From NCBI GenBank assembly GCA_002405165.1, contig DHLF01000005.1:248334-312333 (forward strand): 64,000 nucleotides of DNA. Direction: 5' to 3'. The position numbers and the translations under genes were made by a program. Within the stretch, counting starts at the first letter, position 1. Each line of letters opens with the position of its first letter. The notes under the pieces were generated by a model. It saw nothing but the letters and a program-made list of their open reading frames with translations. It was not told the DNA's origin and searched no databases. Source of the DNA: Christensenella sp. UBA4675 (lineage in GTDB: Bacteria > Bacillota > Clostridia > Christensenellales > Borkfalkiaceae). This document shows, piece after piece, positions 26,467 through 35,333 of the stretch.

Positions 26467-27498
26467 TTAAATTATTTGAGTTTGTAATGCCGTAATCGCA
26501 ACAGCGGCAACTATATCTTCCATATGGCAACCCCTAGATAAGTCGTTGATAGGTTTAGCAAGTCCTTGACATAAAGGTCCTATTGCTTGGAAACCGCCTA
26601 ATCTTTCGGTAAGTTTGTAGCCAATATTTCCTGCGTCAAGGTCGGGGAAAATTAAAACGTTCGCGTGTCCCGCAACGGAAGACATGGGAGCTTTTGATTT
26701 AGCTACGCTAGGAACTATAGCCGCGTCTAACTGTAATTCTCCGTCAGCCTTTTCTTCGGGACAAATCTCGTGAAATTTCTTTACCGCATTTACTACTTTG
26801 TCTACGTCCGGATGTCTTGCGCTACCCTTAGTGGAATGAGAAAGAAAAGCAATTCTCGGGTCTATTCCCGCAATCATTCTCGCGCTTTGTGCGGAAGACG
26901 CGGCAATATAAGCAAGCTCGTCACTGGTAGGATTTTGATTAAGACCGGAGTCAGCGTAAATAAAGCATCCGTCTTCGCAGAAAGGATTTCCGCTTTCGGG
27001 GGCAACCATTAAAAAGTATGCCGAAACGATAGGAGTATTCTTAGAAGTTTTAATAACTTGTAAACCCGGTCTTAAAGTGTTGGCGGTAGAGTGGCACGCG
27101 CCCGAAACCATTCCGTCTACGTCGTCAAGCTTTAACATCAAAGCGCCGTACATAGTATAGTCTTTTAAAATCGTTTTTTTAGCGTCTTCTACGGTTGCGT
27201 ATTCCGCAAGACCCGTTTTTTTATTGATTTTTCCCGCTCTTAAATCGAATAATAATTTTGCGTATTCGTCGGTTTTAGCGTTCGTTACGGGGTCTAAAAT
27301 ATTAACGCCCGTTAAATCTATTTCGGGATTAGCTTCTTTGATAGCTTTCTCGTTTCCGAGTAGCGTTATTTTAGCCACGCCTTTTTTTACGGCAACGGAA
27401 GCCGCTTCTACTACCCTTTTGTCTTCCGATTCGGGGAGTACTACGTGTTTTTTTAACGCGATTGCTCTGTCGTAAATTGAATCCATAATTTTTGACAT
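26467..27498 (-). CDS. pta: Phosphate acetyltransferase
   Basis: Interconverts acetyl-CoA and acetyl phosphate, feeding acetate kinase. The 343-aa short form lacks the N-terminal regulatory domain of the enterobacterial enzyme. The family motifs VSGACHSTANTLRP, LSHSTKGSARHPDVDKV and VLIFPDLDAGNIGYK are seen. AAGGAG precedes the ATG. It is the first gene of pta-ackA and divergent from tmcAL. Confidence 0.97.
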   Translation of the reverse strand: MSKIMDSIYDRAIALKKHVVLPESEDKRVVEAASVAVKKGVAKITLLGNEKAIKEANPEIDLTGVNILDPVTNAKTDEYAKLLFDLRAGKINKKTGLAEYATVEDAKKTILKDYTMYGALMLKLDDVDGMVSGACHSTANTLRPGLQVIKTSKNTPIVSAYFLMVAPESGNPFCEDGCFIYADSGLNQNPTSDELAYIAASSAQSARMIAGIDPRIAFLSHSTKGSARHPDVDKVVNAVKKFHEICPEEKADGELQLDAAIVPSVAKSKAPMSSVAGHANVLIFPDLDAGNIGYKLTERLGGFQAIGPLCQGLAKPINDLSRGCHMEDIVAAVAITALQTQII

Positions 27499-27642
27499 AA
27501 TTATCTCCTTGATTTTACAAATTCTCTTGTAAAAATTTTTTATTTAGTTTATTATATATAAATACAACTACTTATCATTATATAATAAAAAAAAGGTTTT
27601 GTAAATAACAAAAAAGCAAATTTTGCGAATTTCGGAGAGAAA

Positions 27643-28791
27643 ATGAAAATATGCGCTACGGTTGCGGAATATAATCCGCTCCACAACGGACACGAATATC
27701 ATATAAAACAATTTAAGAATTCCGATTTTGACTTTACCGTAGCATTATTAAGCGGAAATTTTACTCAGCGCGGAGAAATTGCGATACTGGATAAATTCAC
27801 AAGAAGCGTACACGCCGTAAAAAGCGGGATAGATTTAGTTATAGAGTTGCCCACAATATTTGCCACCGCGAACGCGGAAAACTTTGCAAAGGGCGCGATT
27901 AAGCTTTTTAATTACTTAAAATGTTCAACTCTCTCTTTCGGGTGCGAAAATCCCGAAACCGATTTTATAACGCTTGCTCAGCGCGTAAAAGAAGAACCAA
28001 AAAGCTTTAAAGACGCTTTAAATAACAGCTTAAAGTCGGGCTATACGTTCGTAAAAGCTAAAAATTTTGCCTTAAAACAAATAGGAATAGACTGCGACGT
28101 TTTAGATAAACCTAACAATATTTTGGCTTTGGAATACGTTTCCGCGCTTTTAAACGGGAAAAAAGATTTTTCTCTTTTACCGATAAAAAGGTTAGGAGAA
28201 GATTATTTAAGCTCTAAACAAGCAAGCAACTATTCGTCCGCAAAAGCGATAAGGGAAAACTTGACTAATAAAGAATTTTTAAATAAAAACGTTCCTTCCT
28301 TCGTGAAATGCGACTTACCCGAAAAACTTCCGCAATTTGACGATATTATTTTGTATTCTCTTTTATCGAATTCGAAGTCCGTTTTAGCAAGTATTCCCGA
28401 CTGTTCGGAAGGGTTAGAAAACAGGCTTAAAGCTTACGCGAAAACAAGTTTTACTTACGACGAACTTTTAAAAAACGTTTCAACCAAACGCTACACGCAA
28501 GCTAGAATTAAAAGAATTTTAATTTGTTCGCTTTTGGGGATAAATAAAGCGCTTTTAAAAAACGCCTTAAAGGGCGATTTATATATAAAAGTTTTGGCGA
28601 TAAACAAAGAAAAACTAAATATTTTATCTTATTTATCCACACTTTCCTATCCCGTTTTAACCAGAAAAGGAGATGAAAAACTATTGACGGGTACAGCTAA
28701 AAAATGCTTTGAACTAGACGAAAAGGCATGCGAAATTTATTCGCTTATCGCTAAAAAAAGAATAAACCCGTTTGAAATGAAAATTGTTTAA
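27643..28791 (+). CDS. tmcAL: tRNA(Met) cytidine acetate ligase
   Basis: Uses ATP and acetate to acetylate the wobble cytidine of elongator tRNA-Met. The 382-aa protein has the nucleotidyltransferase motif AEYNPLHNGHEYHI at the N-terminus and ALLSGNFTQRGEIAILDK, as in YlbM/TmcAL. GGAGAG precedes the ATG. It is divergent from pta-ackA; the shared use of acetate is suggestive, but this neighbourhood may be coincidental. Confidence 0.92.
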   Translation: MKICATVAEYNPLHNGHEYHIKQFKNSDFDFTVALLSGNFTQRGEIAILDKFTRSVHAVKSGIDLVIELPTIFATANAENFAKGAIKLFNYLKCSTLSFGCENPETDFITLAQRVKEEPKSFKDALNNSLKSGYTFVKAKNFALKQIGIDCDVLDKPNNILALEYVSALLNGKKDFSLLPIKRLGEDYLSSKQASNYSSAKAIRENLTNKEFLNKNVPSFVKCDLPEKLPQFDDIILYSLLSNSKSVLASIPDCSEGLENRLKAYAKTSFTYDELLKNVSTKRYTQARIKRILICSLLGINKALLKNALKGDLYIKVLAINKEKLNILSYLSTLSYPVLTRKGDEKLLTGTAKKCFELDEKACEIYSLIAKKRINPFEMKIV

Positions 28792-28796
28792 AATTA

Positions 28797-28825
28797 TTGA
28801 CATAAATAAATAATGGGTATATAAT
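28797..28825 (+). promoter_or_regulatory. Promoter of the thrS T-box transcript
   Basis: TTGACA (28797-28802), a 17-bp spacer and TATAAT (28820-28825): a full consensus promoter directly after the tmcAL stop. Confidence 0.88.
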
Positions 28826-28831
28826 AATTTA

Positions 28832-29106
28832 GTAAGAAAAAAATTGCGTCCTTTATAAAAAGTTTGCAATTTTTTATTTCAAATAAAGACTAAGACGGAG
28901 AAGCGTTTTTGCAGTAAAACACACAGAGAAAAGGCGAATGGTGAAAGTCCTTTTGTTTTAGCGAATTTCGTACCGCTCCCGAGTCGTTTTCCCCAAATTA
29001 CAGTAAGGAAAACCGTTTAACTTGACGTTACAAGAAAAAGTAATAAATCAAGGTGGAACCGCGCAAATTGCGCCCTTGACGGGTAAAACCGTTAAGGGCT
29101 TTTTTA
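28832..29106 (+). promoter_or_regulatory. T-box riboswitch controlling thrS
   Basis: The leader contains the T-box sequence AAGGTGGAACCGCG (29050-29063), a Stem I base pairing GACT/GGAG (28888-28900) with CTCC/AGTC (28977-28986), and a terminator stem from GCCCTT to AAGGGC (29072-29099) followed by T residues to 29106. The triplet ACC at 28973-28975 is a plausible threonine specifier. Uncharged tRNA-Thr should stabilise the antiterminator and allow thrS transcription. Confidence 0.93.
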
Positions 29107-29175
29107 TTTTTAAAACGCATTTACATGGTTTACTTTAAAAATTTTTATCAACCTAAAAACGAATAGGAGATGTTT

Positions 29176-30939
29176 ATGAAAGTTATTTACAACGACGGCA
29201 CCGTTAAAGAATGCCCTAAGGAAGACGAATTACACGTTTTAAGACACTCTTGCGCGCACGTTATGGCGCAAGCCATTAAACGTTTATTCCCGCAAGCGGA
29301 CTTTGCTTACGGCCCCGCTAACGAAAAGGGATTTTACTACGATGTAGATTTAGGCGAACAAAAACTTACGGACGAAGATTTAGCTAACATCGAAAAGGAA
29401 ATGAAAAAAATCGTAAAAGAAAATCTTCCGTTCAAAGTATTTTCTCTTCCGAGAGAAGAAGCTATCGCTTTAATGGAACAAAGACAAGAAAAGTATAAAG
29501 TCGAACATATAGGCGACCTTGATAAAGACGCCAGAATAACTTTTTATCAACAAGGCGAATATATAGATATGTGCGTAGGCCCGCACGTTTGCTACACTAA
29601 AGCTTTAAAAGCTTTTAAGATAACGGGACAGTCAGGCGCGTATTGGAAAAACGACAGTAACAATAAAATGCTTACCCGTATTAAAGGAACGGCTTTTTCG
29701 ACCAACGAAGAAATGGAAGAATATTTTAAAATGTTGGAAGAAGCCGAAAAAAGGGACCATAGAAAAATCGGCAGAGAAATGAATTTGTTTATGCTTTGCG
29801 ACGAAGCTCCCGGTTTCCCGTTCTTCTTACCAAAGGGTATGGAACTTAAAAACGCTTTAATAGATTACTGGCGCGATATTCATAAAAGAGATAATTACGT
29901 AGAAGTGCAAACTCCTATGATTATGAATAGAAAACTTTGGGAAACGAGCGGACATTGGGACCACTACAAAGACAATATGTACTCTACCGTAATAGACGAC
30001 GAAATTTTCTGCGTAAAACCCATGAACTGCCCGGGCGGAGTTATGGTTTACAAAAATCGTCCACACTCTTATAGGGAACTTCCTTTAAGAATAGGCGAAT
30101 TGGGTCTAGTTCATAGACACGAACTTAAAGGCGCGTTACACGGCTTGTTCAGAGTTCGTTGCTTTACGCAAGACGACGCTCATATTTTTATGACGAGAGA
30201 ACAAATAACCGACGAAATAGTAGGCGTAGTACATTTGATTAACGAAGTTTACTCTAAATTCGGGTTCGATTATTTCGTAGAATTATCTACCCGTCCCGAA
30301 AACAGTATGGGTAGCGACGAAGATTGGGAATCCGCTACTAACGGATTAAAACTTGCGCTTGAAAAATTAAATTTACCCTACATCATCAACGAAGGCGACG
30401 GAGCGTTTTACGGTCCTAAAATCGACTTCCATTTAAGGGATTCTTTGGGAAGAACTTGGCAGTGCGGAACAATACAATTAGACTTCCAAATGCCGTTAAA
30501 CTTCGAGCTTGAATACACCGACGAAAACGGCGAAAAGAAACGCCCGATTATGATTCACAGGGTTTGTTACGGCTCGATAGAAAGATTTATAGGAATTTTA
30601 ACCGAACACTTTGCCGGTAAATTCCCGACGTGGCTAGCTCCTACACAAGCAAAAGTAATACTCGTCAGCGAAAAGTTTAAAGAATACGGCGAAAAAGTAT
30701 ATTCGGCGTTAAGACAAGCGAAAGTTCGCGTAGAGTTCGATACCAGAAACGAAAAAATAGGATATATGATAAGGGAAGCCCAAATGGTAGATAGAGTACC
30801 CTATATGTTGATTATCGGACAAAAAGAACAAGAAACTAACACCGTTTCGGTAAGAAATAGGGACACCAACGAAACCATAACTTTATCTTTAGAAGATTTT
30901 ATTGCTAAAATTACTAACGAAATAAAAGAAAGAGTTTAA
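29176..30939 (+). CDS. thrS: Threonyl-tRNA synthetase lacking the TGS domain
   Basis: Class II synthetase charging tRNA-Thr. The 587-aa protein keeps the editing domain (HSCAH, H24 and H28), the catalytic core with MNCPGGVMVYK and RIGELGLVHRHE motifs, and the C-terminal anticodon-binding domain. Usual ThrRS is about 640 aa with an N-terminal TGS domain, here missing. The start is secure: AGGAG lies 6 bases ahead of the ATG at 29176, and an in-frame TAG lies at 29164. A T-box leader controls it. Confidence 0.95.
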   Translation: MKVIYNDGTVKECPKEDELHVLRHSCAHVMAQAIKRLFPQADFAYGPANEKGFYYDVDLGEQKLTDEDLANIEKEMKKIVKENLPFKVFSLPREEAIALMEQRQEKYKVEHIGDLDKDARITFYQQGEYIDMCVGPHVCYTKALKAFKITGQSGAYWKNDSNNKMLTRIKGTAFSTNEEMEEYFKMLEEAEKRDHRKIGREMNLFMLCDEAPGFPFFLPKGMELKNALIDYWRDIHKRDNYVEVQTPMIMNRKLWETSGHWDHYKDNMYSTVIDDEIFCVKPMNCPGGVMVYKNRPHSYRELPLRIGELGLVHRHELKGALHGLFRVRCFTQDDAHIFMTREQITDEIVGVVHLINEVYSKFGFDYFVELSTRPENSMGSDEDWESATNGLKLALEKLNLPYIINEGDGAFYGPKIDFHLRDSLGRTWQCGTIQLDFQMPLNFELEYTDENGEKKRPIMIHRVCYGSIERFIGILTEHFAGKFPTWLAPTQAKVILVSEKFKEYGEKVYSALRQAKVRVEFDTRNEKIGYMIREAQMVDRVPYMLIIGQKEQETNTVSVRNRDTNETITLSLEDFIAKITNEIKERV

Positions 30940-31070
30940 TTATTTTTAATGCAAAAATTTTTAGTAATTAAATATTATTTTAGTTTTACGTAGACTGAAA
31001 ATGTTTAAAAAATTTTATTTCACTTTTAAAAATTATTTTATCACGTTTAAAACGTCGAGCAATTTTGAAG
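30940..31070. other. A+T-rich intergenic sequence
   Basis: No gene is seen between thrS and the IS3-family fragment, and no clear thrS terminator is recognised. Confidence 0.4.
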
Positions 31071-31195
31071 TGCACCCCAAAAGTTGGACAGAAATGTAAA
31101 ACTTTTGGAGGTGCATTTTTTATGGCAAAGAAAGGTCAAAAATTTACAAAATACTCGCCGGAATTCAAATTATCCGTTATACTGGATATGCGCAG
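31071..31195 (+). mobile_element. Remnant of an IS3-family insertion sequence (left end)
   Basis: The left terminal repeat TGCACCCCAAAAGTTGGACA (31071-31090) is typical of IS150-like IS3 elements. After AACTTTTGGAGGTGCA the orfA start MAKKGQKFTKYSPEFKLSVI begins at 31122 with GGAGG ahead. Homology stops after about 24 codons near 31195, where sequence of a broken holin gene begins. The rest of the element is absent. Confidence 0.75.
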
Positions 31196-31376
31196 GGATA
31201 ATGCTTGGCAAAGCAAAGTAGCAAATTATACCGCACGCCACGCCGAGAGTTATTGCGATTAAAGGAATAAAACGTTTAAATTTTTCGTTTTATCCTACCG
31301 CTTGTTTTATAACGGCGATAACTATATAAACGACGGCTATCGCGGGGATGCTAATTGCGTTTAAATAACCTTCCAT
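31170..31376 (-). pseudogene. Phage-type holin gene broken by an in-frame TAA and truncated by IS3
   Basis: From the ATG at 31376 (AAAGGAG ahead) the frame reads MEGYLNAISIPAIAVVYIVI, a typical start of small phage holins. A TAA follows at codon 29, and the same frame then continues with the conserved holin segment NEKFKRFIPLIAITLGVACG and LPSIIPA until it meets the IS3 fragment. The intact protein would have formed membrane pores for lysis or secretion. If only the first part is translated, a 28-aa hydrophobic peptide results. Confidence 0.75.
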
Positions 31377-31395
31377 ATTTTTCTCCTTTGTGTTT

Positions 31396-31473
31396 TTACG
31401 GATTACTCCGCTTACTTACAAACAATAAGACGAATAAAATTGCGATTAAAAATTTTTTAGATCGTTTAACCAT
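31396..31473 (-). CDS. Possible 25-aa hydrophobic peptide
   Basis: MVKRSKKFLIAILFVLLFVS and five further residues, with CGGAG ahead of the ATG. It lies 19 bases before the holin start on the same strand. It has a basic N-terminus and a single membrane segment. It may be a phage lysis accessory peptide, a toxin-like peptide or a decayed frame; no family is recognised. Confidence 0.35.
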   Translation of the reverse strand: MVKRSKKFLIAILFVLLFVSKRSNP

Positions 31474-31542
31474 TTAAATCTCCGTTTTTATCTATTTCGT
31501 TTAATCAAAGTGTCTAATTCAAAATAATTTTTAAAATAAAAA

Positions 31543-31568
31543 GACGCAAAAAAACTTTTTTTTACGCC
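31543..31568 (-). terminator. Intrinsic terminator inside the holin-unit leader
   Basis: On the minus strand GGCGTAAAAAAA, a short loop and TTTTTTTGCGTC are followed by TTTTTATTTT. It lies between the promoter at 31693-31720 and the small ORFs, so it would yield a transcript of about 150 bases. Confidence 0.65.
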
Positions 31569-31692
31569 TTGTATCTTTTTTTGTTTTTCATAGGCGCTTC
31601 CCCCCTACGCAAGTGTCTTAAAGCAAAAATTATATATTATTTTTTAAAAAAATATTCTCTACAACGATTATATCTTTATGTGTACGTTTAAG

Positions 31693-31720
31693 ATTATACC
31701 ACAAGCAAAAAAATTTTCAA
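31693..31720 (-). promoter_or_regulatory. Promoter ahead of a ~150-base leader or small RNA
   Basis: On the minus strand TTGAAA (31720-31715), a 16-bp spacer and TATAAT (31698-31693). Confidence 0.6.
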
Positions 31721-31940
31721 GTTTTAACGATACCAATTTATCATAATTCAAAAAATTTAAAAAGCCTTTTTTATTTAAAAAATATTTGTTCAAAATAGTC
31801 TTAAAAAACAAGAAGTTAGGAGCAATGCAAACAGAAAGTCCGTAAAAAATTAACAAACCGTCCTTTATTAAATATTTGATTCTTGACTTGCAGTTATGTT
31901 CTATATGCTTTTTAGTTAAAATTGCTCTCTAAAAAAATGC

Positions 31941-31968
31941 TTGACATTTGATAAAAATATTCTATAAT
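31941..31968 (+). promoter_or_regulatory. Promoter of the DUF1003 gene
   Basis: TTGACA (31941-31946), a 16-bp spacer and TATAAT (31963-31968). Confidence 0.78.
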
Positions 31969-32032
31969 GGTATGCAAAAGAATTGCAAATATCGATGAAA
32001 AGATGTATGCACCCCAAGGAGAGATAAACCTT

Positions 32033-32542
32033 ATGAAAGAAAATAGAAAATTGTTAAAAGACGTACTCGACGATATTCGTCAGGATATGAGCGATGAAGA
32101 AGTACTTAGTCTGCTTGCAGATCGTAAGATTTCTGTACGCCCCGAAAGCGAGAAGAAATATACTCTGGGACAACGAGCAGCAGACGCTATTGCAAGATTT
32201 GCAGGTAGTTGGGCGTTTATTTTTTCCTTTATCGGCGTTCTCGTCCTTTGGATGGTCGTAAATGTAATAATGGCGTCAAAAGCATTTGACCCATATCCGT
32301 TTATACTGCTTAATCTGGTATTGTCTTGCGTAGCCGCTATTCAAGCACCACTTATTATGATGAGCCAAAATCGTCAGGAAGAAAAAGATCGCAGGAGAGC
32401 CGAAAACGACTATAAGGTCAATCTGAAAACCGAAATTATGATTGAGGCATTGTACGATAAGGTTAATGCTATTCTCGCCAAACAGACGACACTCGAAAAA
32501 CAATTACAATCAGAAGATAACGACAATCTTAAAGACAGGTAA
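32033..32542 (+). CDS. DUF1003 membrane protein
   Basis: A 169-aa protein of the DUF1003 family: a soluble N-terminal part, LGQRAADAIARFAGSWAFI, two membrane segments and the conserved IMMSQNRQEEKDRRRAENDY motif leading into a C-terminal helix. Function is unknown; some relatives are linked to ion transport or stress. I start at the ATG at 32033 because AAGGAG lies 10 bases ahead. Base use is richer in G+C than in the chromosomal genes to its left, consistent with transfer. Confidence 0.85.
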   Translation: MKENRKLLKDVLDDIRQDMSDEEVLSLLADRKISVRPESEKKYTLGQRAADAIARFAGSWAFIFSFIGVLVLWMVVNVIMASKAFDPYPFILLNLVLSCVAAIQAPLIMMSQNRQEEKDRRRAENDYKVNLKTEIMIEALYDKVNAILAKQTTLEKQLQSEDNDNLKDR

Positions 32543-32613
32543 ATTAAAAAAAATATTTTTTTGTTGTTCGTTGTTTTTGTTCCTAAATTAATCTCTTTCA
32601 TTAAAATTTCCCT

Positions 32614-32838
32614 ATGTTTTACGGATACTATGATTATTCTCTTGAAGATTGCGCAGGATTAAGTCGTTTATTAGTCGGGAAAATCGTTTTAGATGAACTT
32701 TACGGAAAAAAAACTTGCCGAACACGCCAACCCCCGCCGACGTAATCGCAAAAGATTTACGTTAAATCATAAAATATATCGCTAAAAAAGAATTTAAACT
32801 CATAAAATTATATTTTACAAATAAAAAACTCGTTTAAA
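32614..32838 (+). pseudogene. Possible decayed small gene
   Basis: A frame starting MFYGYYDYSLEDCAGLSRLL runs 43 codons. After a frame change near 32710 a second open stretch (TPTPADVIAKDLR, an in-frame TAA, then IIKYIAKKEFKLIK) continues to 32838. This reads like one small gene with a frameshift and a stop, but no family is recognised. Confidence 0.25.
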
Positions 32839-32861
32839 CTTTTAAGGTTTAAGCGAGTTTT
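32825..32861 (-). terminator. Terminator of the Na/Pi cotransporter gene
   Basis: AAAACTCGTTTAAAC pairs with GTTTAAGCGAGTTTT with one mismatch and is followed on the minus strand by further T residues. Confidence 0.75.
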
Positions 32862-32895
32862 CCTGTACATGGTTTATTTATTTTTAAATAACTAT

Positions 32896-34578
32896 TTATA
32901 TAGCTTCTTTTTGCGAACCCGTAGGATTTGTTATACTGTACCCGACGTTGACCAGATGGTCCCCTATACGTTCAAGTCCCGATATAAGCGATGAATAATA
33001 AGGACTACATTCTACGCTACACTGCCCTTCCGCAAGACGCGTAAAATGCTCGGCAGTGAGTTTTCTTTTAAGTCCGTCCACTTCGTTTTCAAGTTCCGAA
33101 AGTTTAGTTAAACGCGTTTTATCTCCTGTTTCGAAAGCGTCCCTTGAAATAGTAAACATTTCTCTTACCTTATCATACATTTCACGTATTTTTTCTTGCG
33201 CTTGTTCGGAGAAAGAAAGTCCTTTTTTACGCATATCTTCAACGAATCCGAAGAAATTCTCGGCGTAGTCGCCTATCCTTTCAAGGTCGTTTAAAACGTG
33301 GAAATAAGAGCCGATTACCGTTTCGTCGCTTTGTTCCGTATCTACCGATAACTTTATTAAAAAATCCGTCAGCGCGGTGTTGGTAAAGTCGATTAACTCT
33401 TCATTTTTATGAATTTGTTCGCCGTCATCCGTACTTTTAGTTTCTTCGGCAATAAAGGCTAGTCCTATATTTTTTTCAACTAAACTCATCATATATTCAA
33501 TTTCTTTTTTAACCTGCATTAAAGCAACGGGAGTCATAGAAAGTAGACGGTCGTCTACGTATTTAAGCGCAAACTCTTCTTTTTTCTCCGTTTTATCTTT
33601 AATAACTACGCGCGAAAAACTTACTAATTGTTTTACAAACGGAAGAAGAAGGCACGTTGTAGACACGTTAAATATAACGTGGAAGATAGATATACGCATT
33701 TGAAGAGCCATCGCGTTATTGCCGGGAACCATTGCCGACAACATATTTACAACGGGTTGACGGAATATCCAAATAATTATCGTAAAAAATGCCGTTCCTA
33801 TTACGTTAAACGTGAAATGTATAAGAGCAACTCTTTTAGAATTTGCGTTTGCCCCGATTGACGCAAGCAGTGCGGTCACGCAAGTTCCGATATTTGCCCC
33901 GAGTACGATAAATAACGCCAAATCAAGGGGTAAAACGTTATTTCCGACCATCGTTATTACAACGCCCGTCGCGGCGGAAGAACTCTGTATTAAAGCCGTA
34001 AATATCATTCCTACAACTATAAGAAGCAACGGAAAATCAATTACGCTAAATATATGTTTAAATAAATCTTTAACGAGCGGATTGCCAAAAGCTTGCTCGC
34101 TACTCATAACGTTTAATCCAACAAAAATTAAACCTAAACCACAGCAAAGACTGCCTGCGATTTTAACTTTTTCTTTTTTAGTAAAGCCCATCAACACGCC
34201 TACAAACGCAAGCACGTACATAACCATATTGAAATAATCGCTTTTAAGAGAAACTAAAACGCCCGTTACCGTAGTACCGATATTAGCGCCCATAATTATG
34301 GGAGTTGCCTGCATAAGCGTCATAACCCCTGCATTTACAAGTCCTATTACCATTACCGACGTTGCGGACGAACTTTGAATAATTGCGGTAACTCCCGCGC
34401 CTATTCCTACGCCCGAAAAACGATTGTTGCTTATCTTTTCAAGCAATTTTTTCATACCGTTTCCAGTACATTTTTCCAAAGCGTCGCCCATAAAATTCAT
34501 TCCCACAATGAATACGCCCACACCTGCAAGTAACCAAATTAAACTTTGTATTAACTGCAAAATTTCTTGCGCTCCCAT
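32896..34578 (-). CDS. Na+/phosphate cotransporter (NptA/PNaS family) with PhoU-like domain
   Basis: A 560-aa membrane protein. It has two inverted Na/Pi-cotransport repeats, each with the QSSSA signature (IIQSSSATSVMVIGLVNAG and LIQSSSAATGVVITMV) and GANIGT motifs, followed by a soluble PhoU-like helical domain from about residue 340. It probably takes up or exports phosphate driven by sodium. The PhoU-like part may sense phosphate. It stands alone with its own terminator. Confidence 0.92.
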   Translation of the reverse strand: MGAQEILQLIQSLIWLLAGVGVFIVGMNFMGDALEKCTGNGMKKLLEKISNNRFSGVGIGAGVTAIIQSSSATSVMVIGLVNAGVMTLMQATPIIMGANIGTTVTGVLVSLKSDYFNMVMYVLAFVGVLMGFTKKEKVKIAGSLCCGLGLIFVGLNVMSSEQAFGNPLVKDLFKHIFSVIDFPLLLIVVGMIFTALIQSSSAATGVVITMVGNNVLPLDLALFIVLGANIGTCVTALLASIGANANSKRVALIHFTFNVIGTAFFTIIIWIFRQPVVNMLSAMVPGNNAMALQMRISIFHVIFNVSTTCLLLPFVKQLVSFSRVVIKDKTEKKEEFALKYVDDRLLSMTPVALMQVKKEIEYMMSLVEKNIGLAFIAEETKSTDDGEQIHKNEELIDFTNTALTDFLIKLSVDTEQSDETVIGSYFHVLNDLERIGDYAENFFGFVEDMRKKGLSFSEQAQEKIREMYDKVREMFTISRDAFETGDKTRLTKLSELENEVDGLKRKLTAEHFTRLAEGQCSVECSPYYSSLISGLERIGDHLVNVGYSITNPTGSQKEAI

Positions 34579-34955
34579 ATTATTTTTCTCCTGTAATTTA
34601 ACAAAATCTCTATTTCATTTACTTATTAAAATTAAATTATATTTACAAATCTCAACGCTTTAAATATAACAAAAATTAAAGATTATTACAACCTGATACA
34701 TACCACAAAACATTTATTTACGTAGATTTTACAATGACTTTACATAAACTTTACAAATAAAAAACACAAGAAAAATATACTAATTAGTTAAATAGAACAC
34801 ATATAACTTATTTTTTTGCAACAAAAATATTTTACAACACAAGAGTCTGACTCAAACTTAAAAGTTTGAGTCAGACTCTATTTAGCAAACTTTTAACCTA
34901 AAGTTAGGTTTTTTAATAAAACAAATTTTTTAAAAATGTTTTATACAAAAATTCT
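34579..34955. other. Intergenic region with a long perfect palindrome
   Basis: Apart from the palindrome at 34842-34879, no gene or RNA is recognised between the cotransporter gene and the truncated hydrolase. Confidence 0.5.
34842..34879. repeat. Perfect 18-bp-arm palindrome
   Basis: AGAGTCTGACTCAAACTT and its complement are separated by two A residues. T runs are weak on both sides, so it may be a terminator for either strand or the trace of a mobile end. Confidence 0.65.
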
Positions 34956-35333
34956 TTAAGTTTTATTATTGAATACCGCTTCGTTAATTATTCTTGCAAA
35001 TTCGTCGTAACCGTCTGCATTTAAATGTATACCGTCATCTCTAAAGTATTCCGTTCTTACTTCGCCTTTTAGCGTGAAAGTATCAAACATATCTATTACG
35101 TTAAGCCAATCGGTATTTTCTACAATTGCTTTCATTTCTTCTATAAAGCGACCGTACTCATAGTTGAATGCGCCGTTTTTATAACAGTTCGGAACTGCCA
35201 TAGGGTAAATATAGTGAATTTCGGCATCAGGAAAATCAGCGTGCATTTTGTCTAATAATTTAACCATTAAGCTTGCGACATATGCGCCCGTATATCCAAT
35301 ATTATTGATATTTTTACCGCCTAGGAATATCAA
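34956..35333 (-). pseudogene. SGNH/GDSL hydrolase, C-terminal remnant
   Basis: The frame encodes only the second half of an SGNH esterase: the block III region (IILIFLGGKN) followed by the catalytic Asp/His block RDDGIHLNADGY near the C-terminus. The N-terminal GDS block with the nucleophile serine is missing. A stop codon lies upstream in frame near 35350, and the nominal start is a TTG. The gene is 5'-truncated, probably by the insertion of the neighbouring recombinase element. Confidence 0.75.
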
